The notes under the pieces: model-generated
Seen by the model: the letters and a program-made list of their open reading frames with translations, nothing else
What the model was told of the DNA's origin: nothing
Database searches by the model: none
Translations under genes and position numbers: made by a program
In this document: positions 20,410 to 28,886 of the stretch, piece by piece
How the letters are laid out: the number at the start of each line of letters is the position of its first letter
Position numbering within the stretch: the first letter of the stretch is position 1
NCBI RefSeq assembly: GCF_030577135.1
Contig: NZ_JAUIRR010000001.1
Location: 124,001-188,000, forward strand
Direction: 5' to 3'
Source of the DNA: Sulfurimonas sp. hsl 1-7
GTDB taxonomy: Bacteria; Campylobacterota; Campylobacteria; Campylobacterales; Sulfurimonadaceae
DNA length: 64,000 nucleotides

Positions 20410-20999
20410 AATATACTTATCCAATAATCTGAATTTTTTTGTTCCTGTTTTATAGTTGTTGTTCCGCCATGACCAGGATATACTGTTTTGTCATAATCTA
20501 TCTGTTTAAATTTTTCCAGTGATTTTTTCATATCCTCGGGAGATGAATATGGGAAATCGGTTCTTCCGATACTGCGTTCAAAGATAAAATCTCCGCTAAA
20601 CATAGCATCACCGATCTCAATTGTACTACATCCTGGACAATGACCGGGAAAGTGACGAAATTTTACTTTAACACCGTCAAAATCAAGCTCCTCATCACCT
20701 ACTATCTCTACATCGGGAGTTGAAGGTGGAAGGTCAGGCATCCAACCGCTTCCCTGTAATAACATCACATCACCTTGCGGCGTGTAAAGTTTAACTCCCA
20801 GCTCTTTTTGCAGCTGGGCATTGCTCCATACATGATCAAAATGTCCATGAGTATTTAAGATCGCAACGGGATTAGTGACATTTTCTTTTACCCACTGTGT
20901 AGCATCCACACCAGGATCGATAATAAAATCTTTTCCATCAACCGTAACAATATAACAGTTTGTTTGATACGGTCCCATAGGTTGTACTTTTATTGTCAT
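20406..20999 (-). CDS. Metallo-beta-lactamase-fold hydrolase (glyoxalase II-like)
   Basis: 197 residues. The metal motif THGHFDHV and the later histidines in HFPGHCPG and YPGHGG define the fold; DxxFERSIGRTDFP is the glyoxalase II-like YcbL signature. It probably hydrolyses a thioester or related small molecule. No signal peptide. First gene of the unit with the methyltransferase, and divergent from the small gene at 21164. Confidence 0.9.
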   Translation of the reverse strand: MTIKVQPMGPYQTNCYIVTVDGKDFIIDPGVDATQWVKENVTNPVAILNTHGHFDHVWSNAQLQKELGVKLYTPQGDVMLLQGSGWMPDLPPSTPDVEIVGDEELDFDGVKVKFRHFPGHCPGCSTIEIGDAMFSGDFIFERSIGRTDFPYSSPEDMKKSLEKFKQIDYDKTVYPGHGGTTTIKQEQKNSDYWISIL

Positions 21000-21163
21000 T
21001 TTTGCTCCAATTTAGAATATATAATGGTGTTACTATTCTTCTCTTTATGGGAGGAATTGTATAGTAATGATACTAATCAAACTCTTAATTATTTGTTCTT
21101 AACACAAATGTAAGATAGAAAAAGTATAATCTCCTCTTTTAAAAAATTATAAGGAGAAATTAT
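21000..21163. other. Intergenic segment between the metallo-hydrolase and the 29-residue gene
   Basis: No gene is visible here. It holds the minus-strand leader of the hydrolase gene (GGAG seven bases from its ATG), a small inverted repeat TAGTA-ATGA-TACTA at 21062-21075, and the plus-strand promoter at 21125-21130. Confidence 0.6.
21125..21130 (+). promoter_or_regulatory. -10 element of the 29-residue gene
   Basis: Perfect TATAAT about 34 bp upstream of the ATG, leaving a leader of roughly 27 bases that contains AAGGAG. No strong -35 is visible, which is normal for this phylum. Confidence 0.65.
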
Positions 21164-21253
21164 ATGGAAATCATGGTAGCTGTTTACGGTACTGCTTTAA
21201 CGATCGCTTCAGGAATGTACGTATATTTTAATACAGGTGATCGTGCTCACTAA
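21164..21253 (+). CDS. 29-residue single-helix membrane protein, unknown
   Basis: Thirty codons, MEIMVAVYGTALTIASGMYV then YFNTGDRAH and stop. AAGGAG lies at 21151-21156, ideally placed. One hydrophobic helix spans about residues 3-22 and is followed by a short polar tail, the plan of a small membrane protein that rides on a larger complex. It has its own TATAAT promoter and a strong terminator just after the stop, so it is a complete one-gene transcription unit. I do not recognise it; size and form recall CydX- or CcoQ-like accessory subunits, but no oxidase gene is near and I see no matching motif. Confidence 0.7.
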   Translation: MEIMVAVYGTALTIASGMYVYFNTGDRAH

Positions 21254-21263
21254 GCACTAACGG

Positions 21264-21290
21264 GTATGATACTTTTGTATCATGCTTTTT
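21264..21290 (+). terminator. Intrinsic terminator of the 29-residue gene
   Basis: A nine-pair stem with arms 21264-21272 and 21277-21285 and a TTTT loop is followed by TTTTT. It starts 10 bp after the stop codon. Confidence 0.85.
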
Positions 21291-21405
21291 ATCTACAAAA
21301 CTTTTCTTTTAACAAAAAAATTACTACTAACTTCGTTTACTGTTTAAGAACAATCTTCTAAAAATAAATTCTCTTTTTTAAGAAAAGTTATACCATTATT
21401 CTTTT
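21291..21405. other. Intergenic segment upstream of the DUF455 gene
   Basis: AT-rich sequence without an open frame of note. CATTAT at 21394-21399 could be a -10 placed so close to the ATG that the mRNA would be almost leaderless; no ribosome site is visible in the last 12 bases. Confidence 0.4.
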
Positions 21406-22221
21406 ATGAATTTTTATAATGAACTTGAAGTGATATTGGAGATAAAAACTCCAAAAGAAAAACTGGAAAAATTTAGGGAATTTTACAAAGAATTTCAAAA
21501 ACAAGAAATCGATTTTAATGCAACAGAAACGCCAAAAATATTTATCCAACCTGCTTATGAAGGTTTCTGTAAAGTTGTACCGCCTCAAAAAGTGCCTAAA
21601 CGCTCAAACCTGACTACAAAAGAGGGACAGATTAATCTACTCCATGCCGTAGCACATATAGAATACTCTGCAATTGATTTAGCCCTTGATGCAGCATATA
21701 GATTTCGCGGACTTCCCGGAAAATATTACGAAGACTGGCTAGAGGTTGCCGATGATGAGGTTCGCCATTTTGAAATGCTTGAAACCCTGTTACATGAACT
21801 TGGAAGCGGATATGGAGAGATCGAAGTGCACAATTCGCTGTTTGAAGCGAGTTATAAAACACAAACACTGATCGAGCGGATGGCAGTTGTCCCTAGATAT
21901 CTGGAAGCTAACGGACTTGATGCAACTCCCATGATTTTGGAAAAATTAAAAAAATATCCTAAAAACGAGATATTAGAAAAGATCAAATCTGTATTGACTA
22001 TAATCTTGCAAGAAGAGATAGACCACGTAAAAAAAGGGGATGTCTGGTTTACATATGCTTGTGAATTGGAAAATCAAGATACTGGTATATTTTTCGAAAT
22101 TATCAAAAAGTATTATCCAAGAGGTTTTTTACGTCCGGATGATCTCAATATTGACGCAAGAAAAGAGGCAGGGTTTAGTTGTAATGAACTGAAAATTATG
22201 GCAAATAAAGAGGTTTGTTAA
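21406..22221 (+). CDS. DUF455 family ferritin-like protein
   Basis: 271 residues, helical. Three metal-ligand type motifs stand in order: HAVAHIEYSAIDLALD, ADDEVRHFEMLE and LQEEIDHVKKGD, each pairing Glu with His as in di-iron ferritin-like proteins (the MiaE-related DUF455 group). It may be a di-iron oxygenase or hydroxylase, but the substrate is unknown. The last gene before nadE, 56 bp away, on the same strand with a TATAAT between them. Confidence 0.8.
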   Translation: MNFYNELEVILEIKTPKEKLEKFREFYKEFQKQEIDFNATETPKIFIQPAYEGFCKVVPPQKVPKRSNLTTKEGQINLLHAVAHIEYSAIDLALDAAYRFRGLPGKYYEDWLEVADDEVRHFEMLETLLHELGSGYGEIEVHNSLFEASYKTQTLIERMAVVPRYLEANGLDATPMILEKLKKYPKNEILEKIKSVLTIILQEEIDHVKKGDVWFTYACELENQDTGIFFEIIKKYYPRGFLRPDDLNIDARKEAGFSCNELKIMANKEVC

Positions 22222-22232
22222 TTTTAAAAAGA

Positions 22233-22238
22233 TATAAT
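22233..22238 (+). promoter_or_regulatory. -10 element upstream of nadE
   Basis: TATAAT 39 bp before the nadE ATG, giving a leader of about 33 bases. A second TATAAT at 22271-22276 touches the start codon and cannot serve this start. Confidence 0.5.
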
Positions 22239-22277
22239 TTAAATAGTTAATATTTTTTAAAGGTTTAGTGTATAATT

Positions 22278-23084
22278 ATGAGTAAGTATTCACAAATAAC
22301 TGATTATCTCGTAAGTTTTTTGGATGAAGAAGTCAGAAAAACAGGGATAAAAAAAGTGGTAGTTGGTTTGAGTGGCGGACTTGATTCTGCTGTCGTTGCC
22401 GTACTTGCTCAAAAAGCATTCGGAGATGACCTTTTATGCGTCAAGATGCCCTCACAATACTCTTCACAAAGTTCACTTGATGATGCTGACGAGTTGTGTA
22501 AAGATTTTTCTTTGAGAAATGAGACGGTATCGATTGAGCCGATGTTACGTGCATATGAAGAGATGAATCCAAATCTTAACAATTTAAGAAAAGGGAACTT
22601 CTCCTCTCGTATGAGAATGTCGACACTTTTTGATATTTCGGCTCGTGAAGGAGCCTTGGTACTTGGTACGAGTAACAAAAGTGAACTGATGCTCGGTTAC
22701 GGAACGCTTTACGGGGATTTAGCAAGTGCTATCAACCCGATAGGCGATCTTTATAAGAGTGAAGTTTTTGAACTGGCAGCCTATCTTGGTGTTACAAAAA
22801 GCATCATTGAAAAGCCGCCATCTGCTGATCTATGGGCAGGGCAGAGTGATGAAGCCGACTTAGGTTATACTTATGAACAACTTGACGGTGCAATGAAGCT
22901 CTATGTAGACCAAAGACTTTCAAAAGAGGAAGTGGTAAAACAAGGTGTGGATGAGAAGATGTTAGAGATGATCATTAAACGTATCTTTGCAAACCATTTT
23001 AAGCGTAAGATGCCTGTGATTGCAAAACTGACATCTAGGACGCTAAATCACGATTTTAATTATCCAAGAGATATAACTTTATAA
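22278..23084 (+). CDS. nadE: NAD+ synthetase, ammonia-dependent form
   Basis: 268 residues. P-loop VGLSGGLDSAVVAVLA, then GTSNKSELMLGYGTLYGD and KPPSADLW, the NadE signatures. It amidates nicotinic acid adenine dinucleotide. There is no N-terminal nitrilase (glutaminase) domain, so the nitrogen donor is free ammonia unless a partner supplies it. First gene of a run with the aminotransferase, lpxK and argB. Confidence 0.96.
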   Translation: MSKYSQITDYLVSFLDEEVRKTGIKKVVVGLSGGLDSAVVAVLAQKAFGDDLLCVKMPSQYSSQSSLDDADELCKDFSLRNETVSIEPMLRAYEEMNPNLNNLRKGNFSSRMRMSTLFDISAREGALVLGTSNKSELMLGYGTLYGDLASAINPIGDLYKSEVFELAAYLGVTKSIIEKPPSADLWAGQSDEADLGYTYEQLDGAMKLYVDQRLSKEEVVKQGVDEKMLEMIIKRIFANHFKRKMPVIAKLTSRTLNHDFNYPRDITL

Positions 23085-23094
23085 AGGAAACAGT

Positions 23095-24216
23095 ATGGAA
23101 ATACCATTTAGCAAATATGAAAGTTCTCGTGCGGCACACTCGTATGTAAGTGATGCATTAGATGGTGAAGAGATCAATCAGGTTGAAGAGTTAGAAAATG
23201 AGTTTGCAAGTTATGTAGGAGCTCAGTATGCCCTTGCAACTTCGCATGGTACTTCAGCACTTCATTTAGCGATGTTGGCACTTGATCTAAAACGTGGTGA
23301 TAAAGTTGTATGTTCTGTAAATGCGCATCCAAATGTACCCGAAGTAGTTCGCCACTTTGATGCTGAACCGGTATTTATAGATATCTGTGAAGATAATTAT
23401 AATATCAACCTTGATAAACTTGAAAACTATTTAGAGGATAACAAGTCAAAAAAACTAAAAGCTGTAATTATCACACATATTGCAGGGACTACGGTTGATC
23501 TTGAACGTGTATACTCAATGGGTAAAATCTATAACGTCAAAATTGTAGAGGATGCATGTGATGCGTTAGGTGCTACATATAAAGGGCAAAAAATCGGTTC
23601 TACGGGAGCTGATATTGTTTGTTTTAACTTCTCTCCACATTTGAGAAAAAATATCTGTAACGGCGGTATGTTGGTAACGGATGATGATGAGATCATTGAG
23701 CGTGCAAGACTTTTAGCTAACCATGCCATCGTACGTGATGAAGATGCTTTAGAGTATATTTATGATGTTGTAGATATTGGAAACGATTACTCTTTAAGTC
23801 AGTTAAATGCAGCATATATCCGTGCGCAGATTGAAGAGCAAGATAACAACATTGCAAGACAACAAGAGATCGCACGTATTTACAGCGAAAAACTTGACGG
23901 TGTTGATCATATTACAATCCCGGATATGAGTAATGATGAACATCCGTTTAGTTTATATGTTATCAAGATAGATAAAAACCGTGACTCGTTTGCCGTAGAG
24001 TTAAGAGAGGAAGGGATCACTGCAGGACTGCACTATATTCCTCTGCACCTTTTAACATACTATAAATCAAAATACTCACTAAGAGTAAATGATTTTCCTG
24101 TAGCACTTCGTTCATATCAGCAGGTATTGTCACTCCCGATCTATGCAAATATGAGTGATGAAGATGTTGAAAATGTGATCGCAACAGTGAAAAAGATCGC
24201 AAAAACAAGAGTTTAA
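23095..24216 (+). CDS. DegT/DnrJ/EryC1 family PLP aminotransferase
   Basis: 373 residues. SHGTSALHLAMLAL binds PLP phosphate, EDACDALGA holds the aspartate that pairs with the pyridine nitrogen, and the PLP lysine is K185 in FSPHLRKNICNGGM. The family makes amino sugars attached to nucleotides. It lies 10 bp after nadE and 5 bp before lpxK, so a role in lipid A, LOS or flagellin sugar synthesis is possible. No other sugar-nucleotide gene is adjacent, and the product is unknown. Confidence 0.88.
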   Translation: MEIPFSKYESSRAAHSYVSDALDGEEINQVEELENEFASYVGAQYALATSHGTSALHLAMLALDLKRGDKVVCSVNAHPNVPEVVRHFDAEPVFIDICEDNYNINLDKLENYLEDNKSKKLKAVIITHIAGTTVDLERVYSMGKIYNVKIVEDACDALGATYKGQKIGSTGADIVCFNFSPHLRKNICNGGMLVTDDDEIIERARLLANHAIVRDEDALEYIYDVVDIGNDYSLSQLNAAYIRAQIEEQDNNIARQQEIARIYSEKLDGVDHITIPDMSNDEHPFSLYVIKIDKNRDSFAVELREEGITAGLHYIPLHLLTYYKSKYSLRVNDFPVALRSYQQVLSLPIYANMSDEDVENVIATVKKIAKTRV

Positions 24217-24221
24217 TTCAC

Positions 24222-25109
24222 TTGAAAAGAACGTTAGTATTTTGGGTTGAGGGGTATCTCTACAACCCAAATGTTTTCCAAAAACTTCTCTCCTATATTT
24301 TTCTTCCTTTATCGTTTTTATACTGTTTTATCATGTGGATACGTTTTCGTATTGCACAAGCGGAAGATTTCGGTATAGATATCATTAGTGTAGGAAACCT
24401 GGTAGTAGGGGGAAGCGGGAAAACCCCCTTTGTCACGGCTCTGGCACAGGATAAAAAAGATGTTGCGATCATATTACGCGGATACGGAAGAGACTCAAGT
24501 GGAATGATTGTGGTTAAAGACAGAGAAAATATCTTGGTAGATGTCTCTGTTAGCGGTGATGAAGCGATGATCTATGCAAAAAAACTCCCTTTTGCAATTG
24601 TAATCGTAAGTGAAGATCGAAAAATAGCAATAGACAAAGCAAAAGAGATGGGTGTAAAACAGATCTTTTTAGATGATGCTTATTCAAAACACTCCATTAA
24701 AAAAAGAGATATTCTCATCGATGTAAAAACAAAAAATAGTTTTTGCTTGCCTAGCGGTCCATATAGAGAAAAACTTTGGAGTGCTAAGGATGCACTGGTT
24801 GTAGAAGAGGAGAAAGATTTTAGCCGAAAAACAACTTTAAAAGATCCAACTGCCAAGATGTCTTTAGTGACTGCAATTGCAAGACCCCAAAGGCTTGATA
24901 AATATCTGCCTGAAGTTGTTGCAAAGCACTATTTTGAGGACCATCACAGTTTCACGAAAGAGGAACTTGAAACAATTTTGGAACAAGACAAAAGTGAGAG
25001 TTTGCTTGTGACTTTTAAAGATTATGTGAAGATTGAAAAGTTTGGACTCCCTTTGTCGTTGTTAGACTTGGAACTAAAGCTGAATTCTGCTAAAATTTCA
25101 AGATTATAA
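24222..25109 (+). CDS. lpxK: Tetraacyldisaccharide 4'-kinase
   Basis: 295 residues, start TTG 24222. An N-terminal membrane anchor (about 18-38) leads to GNLVVGGSGKTPFV, the modified Walker A of LpxK, then ILRGYGR and FLDDAYSKHSIKKRDI (the usual motif has DDGFQH). LpxK phosphorylates the lipid A disaccharide at the inner membrane. The DDGFQH motif reads DDAYSKH here, a divergence common in this phylum as far as I recall. Confidence 0.9.
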   Translation: MKRTLVFWVEGYLYNPNVFQKLLSYIFLPLSFLYCFIMWIRFRIAQAEDFGIDIISVGNLVVGGSGKTPFVTALAQDKKDVAIILRGYGRDSSGMIVVKDRENILVDVSVSGDEAMIYAKKLPFAIVIVSEDRKIAIDKAKEMGVKQIFLDDAYSKHSIKKRDILIDVKTKNSFCLPSGPYREKLWSAKDALVVEEEKDFSRKTTLKDPTAKMSLVTAIARPQRLDKYLPEVVAKHYFEDHHSFTKEELETILEQDKSESLLVTFKDYVKIEKFGLPLSLLDLELKLNSAKISRL

Positions 25110-25124
25110 TTTTAGGAAAAAATA

Positions 25125-25991
25125 TTGAAAGCTAAAATAGAAACAGTAAAAACACTTCTTGATGCACTTCCGTTTATTCGGGAGTTTAGAAAAGAGATAG
25201 TTGTTATAAAATATGGCGGTTCAGCACAAACTTCCCCTGAACTAAAAGAGAAGTTTGCAGAAGATATTTTACTTATGTATTTAGTGGGAATCAAGCCTGT
25301 TATTATTCACGGTGGCGGGAAGAAGATCACAGATATGTTATCTGCACTCAATATTGGGACTGAGTTTATCGAAGGGCAGCGTGTAACTACACCTGATGTT
25401 ATGCGTATTGTTGAGATGATACTCAGCGGTGAGATCAATAAAGAGATAGTTTCACTTTTAAATTCTCATGGTGCAAAAGCGATCGGTATAAGTGGTAAAG
25501 ATGCTCATTTCATCAAAGCCAAACCAAAAGATTTTGAAAAATGGGGTCTCACAGGAAACATTACCGATGTAAATGCAGATGTTGTAAAAAACCTGATCGC
25601 TGAGAATTTTATTCCGGTAATCGCTCCGATTGCTGCTGGTGAAGAGATGGGACATCCTGGGTATAACATTAATGCAGACCTTTGTGCATCGCAAGTTGCA
25701 AAGGCGATTGGTGCAAATAAAATCATCTTTTTAACAGATACAGAGGGTGTATTAGACAAAGATAAAAACCTGATATCTAGCTTAACAAAAGCAGATGTAG
25801 AAAATTTAAAAGCAGATGAAACGATACATGGTGGTATGGTTCCAAAAGTCGATGCTTGTTTAGAAGCAATAGATGGCGGTGTACATAAAGCACATATTAT
25901 TGATGGAAGGTTAGAGCATTCTATGCTGCTTGAGCTTTTCACATCAGAGGGTGTTGGTACACAGATTATAGAGAAAAAGGAAGAAGAATAA
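25125..25991 (+). CDS. argB: Acetylglutamate kinase
   Basis: 288 residues, start TTG 25125 with TAGGA upstream. IKYGGSAQTS is the N-terminal phosphate loop (usually KYGGxAM), VIIHGGGKKI follows, with EGQRVT and GMVPKVDACLEAI near the end, all acetylglutamate kinase motifs. It catalyses the second step of arginine synthesis and is the usual point of arginine feedback. The stop overlaps the next start by one base. Confidence 0.96.
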   Translation: MKAKIETVKTLLDALPFIREFRKEIVVIKYGGSAQTSPELKEKFAEDILLMYLVGIKPVIIHGGGKKITDMLSALNIGTEFIEGQRVTTPDVMRIVEMILSGEINKEIVSLLNSHGAKAIGISGKDAHFIKAKPKDFEKWGLTGNITDVNADVVKNLIAENFIPVIAPIAAGEEMGHPGYNINADLCASQVAKAIGANKIIFLTDTEGVLDKDKNLISSLTKADVENLKADETIHGGMVPKVDACLEAIDGGVHKAHIIDGRLEHSMLLELFTSEGVGTQIIEKKEEE

Positions 25992-26278
25992 TGAAATACG
26001 AAGCTTTATTTGAAGATGAAGATAATGTATTTGGTGGTTCACCAAAATCAAAATTTATGGATGTAGTGTTTACTGCTAATAATGACGTTGTAAGATACGA
26101 CCTTGAGCAAATTATTCAAAAAATGGCAGCGATGGAATTGATGTTAGAGAAACATGTCGGTGAAGATATTGACAGAGCAGTTGAGCAGTTTGCATTTGAA
26201 TACAGTGCAGAATGTGATATGAAAACAAAATCTTTATTCGTTGAGTTAACAGGTTCTATCGTTTCAAAAAGCGAATAA
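25991..26278 (+). CDS. Conserved small acidic protein, unknown
   Basis: 95 residues, acidic, soluble. A long amphipathic helix at about 38-72 (DLEQIIQKMAAMELMLEKHV) could self-associate. I recall similar small proteins at this place upstream of the polyprenyl synthase in Campylobacter, but no function. Coupled to argB by a TAATG overlap and followed 6 bp later by the next gene. Confidence 0.8.
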   Translation: MKYEALFEDEDNVFGGSPKSKFMDVVFTANNDVVRYDLEQIIQKMAAMELMLEKHVGEDIDRAVEQFAFEYSAECDMKTKSLFVELTGSIVSKSE

Positions 26279-26284
26279 AACAAC

Positions 26285-26701
26285 TTGAAAGTATTTTTAC
26301 AGGTTTTTATCACACTAATATTATTTTTTAGTGTCTCTTTTGCCGATCAATACAAGGAAGTTCGCAAAATTTCCTTAAAAAAGGATCAGCAAAAGAAAAT
26401 TCTTGTAAAATACGAAAACAAAGTCAAGCTCTTTACATTTAGATGGACGCTTTATGTAAACGGTGGTTTAGTTGTACTACGTTCTTACGATAAACAAGTT
26501 GCGCAAAACGTGCTAGAACTAAATCATAAAAATCAAAGCTTTCGAGTTACTGTCAAACCTCGAGGCGCTAGTAATTATAATGTTCCATATTTATTAGTAA
26601 AATTTAAAGAGTTTGATTATGAAAAAGATGAAGCAACTTTTGAACTTTATAATTTTAATAACAAAGTTCAAGTCACTTTAGAAGAGTTAAAAAACAGTTA
26701 A
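26285..26701 (+). CDS. Small periplasmic protein, unknown
   Basis: 138 residues, start TTG 26285. A clear signal peptide (MKVFLQVFITLILFFSVSFA) precedes a basic, beta-rich body with lysine-rich strands (VRKISLKKDQQKKILVKYEN). No motif or family recognised. It lies between the acidic protein and the polyprenyl synthase, 11 bp before the latter, and is probably exported to the periplasm. Confidence 0.8.
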   Translation: MKVFLQVFITLILFFSVSFADQYKEVRKISLKKDQQKKILVKYENKVKLFTFRWTLYVNGGLVVLRSYDKQVAQNVLELNHKNQSFRVTVKPRGASNYNVPYLLVKFKEFDYEKDEATFELYNFNNKVQVTLEELKNS

Positions 26702-26712
26702 AGACGAGAGTA

Positions 26713-27600
26713 ATGCATAGAGTAGAAGCCCAGATTGAGAGATTGATTCAAGAGATAAATTATGATGAGGTGAGTCGTTTATTTTCCATGCTTAGCGGTG
26801 GAAAACGTCTTCGTGCAAAGTTAGTACTAAAAATTGCAAATGAGCATGAAGATGCACCTTTATTAGCTGCCATTGTAGAGTTGATTCACGGTGCTTCACT
26901 TCTTCACGATGATGTGATAGATGAAGCGATGACTCGTCGTGGAAAAGCTTCGGTAAATGCAACAGAGGGGAGTAAAACAGCTGTAATGCTGGGTGATATT
27001 CTTTACTCAAAAGCGTTTACGGAACTTGTTCATTTTGACAAACTGGTCGCACAAACTATCTCAGCTTCTGTTACTGATCTGAGTAAGGGTGAGATGATGG
27101 ATGTGAAGATGGCTGAATCATTCAACTCCGACGAAAAAAAATATCTTGATATGCTTTATTTAAAAACGGCAACACTCATAGAAGCTGCTGCAAAAGCGAG
27201 TGCGATTTTAGCGGGTAAAAATGCTGCAACACACGCTTTGTATGGAAGAAACCTTGGATTGTCATTTCAGATAATTGATGATATCTTAGATATCACGTCA
27301 GATGAAGCTACACTTGGAAAACCTGCTATGAATGACTTTGTAGAGGGAAAATGTACATTGCCTTATATCTATCTCTATCATGCTTTAGACGAACAAGATA
27401 AACACAGACTTGTCTCTTCACATGCTAAAGAGATATCAAGCGAAGAGAGTGCTTGGATTAAAGAGAATATGCAAAAGTACAACACTATTGAAAAATCTTT
27501 TGAATTAGCACTTAAACTTTCAAATGAAGCGCAAGAGGCAATGGCAGAGGATCCGGAACTTGTTGCCATTTTAGAAACCATGATAAAGAGAAGTTATTAA
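26713..27600 (+). CDS. ispB: Polyprenyl diphosphate synthase (octaprenyl type likely)
   Basis: 295 residues. First aspartate-rich motif LLHDDVIDEAMTRRG (DDxxD), second motif FQIIDDILDIT, and GGKRLRA near the N-terminus. The enzyme elongates isopentenyl units to a long chain for the quinone side chain. Chain length is not certain from sequence; octaprenyl or menaquinone side-chain synthase is the usual role. First enzyme of the run with hemA and proS. Confidence 0.92.
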   Translation: MHRVEAQIERLIQEINYDEVSRLFSMLSGGKRLRAKLVLKIANEHEDAPLLAAIVELIHGASLLHDDVIDEAMTRRGKASVNATEGSKTAVMLGDILYSKAFTELVHFDKLVAQTISASVTDLSKGEMMDVKMAESFNSDEKKYLDMLYLKTATLIEAAAKASAILAGKNAATHALYGRNLGLSFQIIDDILDITSDEATLGKPAMNDFVEGKCTLPYIYLYHALDEQDKHRLVSSHAKEISSEESAWIKENMQKYNTIEKSFELALKLSNEAQEAMAEDPELVAILETMIKRSY

Positions 27601-27602
27601 CG

Positions 27603-28883
27603 ATGCATTATTTAACAGTCAGTCTTTCACATAAAAATAGTGATGTAGCCCTCCGAGAGAAGTTTACTTATACGGATGAGCAAAAAGAGAACTGTTTACA
27701 AAATCTTTTACAATCTGAAGCGATCAGTGAAGCAATGATACTTGCTACTTGTAACCGTGTTGAACTTTACGGTTGTTGTAGTGATATAGACAGTGCACTT
27801 GAACATATGTTATATCTTTTAACTTCTAAGTCAGGTCTTACTAAAGAGTTCATTAAAGAAACAGCAGAGATTGTGGACGATAGTAGTGCTATTCATCACC
27901 TTTTTGCAGTTGCTAGCTCAATTGACTCTATGGTAGTGGGTGAAACGCAAATAGCAGGACAGCTAAAAGATGCTTTTAAATTTTCTCAGGAAAAAGGGTT
28001 CTCGTCACAAAAAATGTCTCGGGCAGTTGAGCATGCTTTCAAAACCGCTGCAAAGGTAAGAAACTTTACAGAGATATCTTCTAAACCTGTTTCAGTTGCT
28101 TCTGTAGCGATTGCACAAGTGAAAGAGAAGGTTTCAAACTTAGCAGGTAAAAAAGCTCTTGTAATCGGTGTAGGTGAGATGAGTGAGATATGTGCAAAGC
28201 ATCTTATATCTGACGGTGTTGAAACATATATTACAAACAGAACAAAAGAGAAAGCAACGCATTTAGCAAATGCTTGCGGGGCTAAAGTGTATGAGTTTGG
28301 TGACCTTCACAAGGCAGTAAATGAGTTTGATATTATCTTTACAGCTACAAGTGCACAGTACCCTATCATTACAGATGATATGGTTGAGGATGTTGAGTTT
28401 GAGCGTTTTTGGTTTGACTTGGCGATTCCTAGAGATATAGAGATGACTCATAAAGAGAGTATCTATCTTTTTAGTATTGATGATATTAAAGATGTTGTAG
28501 ATGCTAACCGTGCACAACGTGAACAAGATGTAAGAAAAGCACATGGAATTGTTGGACGTAGTGTAGTCGCTTTTTATGAGTGGTTGGATGCACTAAACGT
28601 AGAACCGATGATCAAAGAGATCTATCTTAAAGCGAACAAAGCGGTAGAAGCGGAGATGGCTAGAGCACTTAAAAAAGGTTTTATCCCTGAAGAGTGTGCT
28701 TATGAAGCCCAAAAAATGGCAAATCAGGCAATAAAAAGATTTTTACACGATATGACTAAAAAGATGAGAGCAGTCTCAACTGAGGCCAAAAGTGACAGCA
28801 TGACAGGTGCAATGCAGTATATGCTTAACAGTGAAAATGATAATATTCCAGATAAATACAAACATTACATAAAAAAGGATTAA
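27603..28883 (+). CDS. hemA: Glutamyl-tRNA reductase
   Basis: 426 residues. LATCNRVELYG holds the catalytic cysteine, VVGETQIAGQLKDAF follows, then a Rossmann domain (VIGVGEMSEICAKHL) and a C-terminal dimerisation helix. It makes glutamate-1-semialdehyde, the first committed step of heme synthesis. It lies 2 bp after the polyprenyl synthase; hemC follows four genes later. Confidence 0.97.
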   Translation: MHYLTVSLSHKNSDVALREKFTYTDEQKENCLQNLLQSEAISEAMILATCNRVELYGCCSDIDSALEHMLYLLTSKSGLTKEFIKETAEIVDDSSAIHHLFAVASSIDSMVVGETQIAGQLKDAFKFSQEKGFSSQKMSRAVEHAFKTAAKVRNFTEISSKPVSVASVAIAQVKEKVSNLAGKKALVIGVGEMSEICAKHLISDGVETYITNRTKEKATHLANACGAKVYEFGDLHKAVNEFDIIFTATSAQYPIITDDMVEDVEFERFWFDLAIPRDIEMTHKESIYLFSIDDIKDVVDANRAQREQDVRKAHGIVGRSVVAFYEWLDALNVEPMIKEIYLKANKAVEAEMARALKKGFIPEECAYEAQKMANQAIKRFLHDMTKKMRAVSTEAKSDSMTGAMQYMLNSENDNIPDKYKHYIKKD

Positions 28884-28886
28884 TTT

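Noticed and set aside
21130-21157. TCTCCT (21130-21135) can pair with the AGGAGA ribosome site of the 29-residue gene, suggesting an RNA switch.
   Set aside because: TCTCCT overlaps the end of the -10 box and lies upstream of the expected transcription start, so it would not be in the mRNA.
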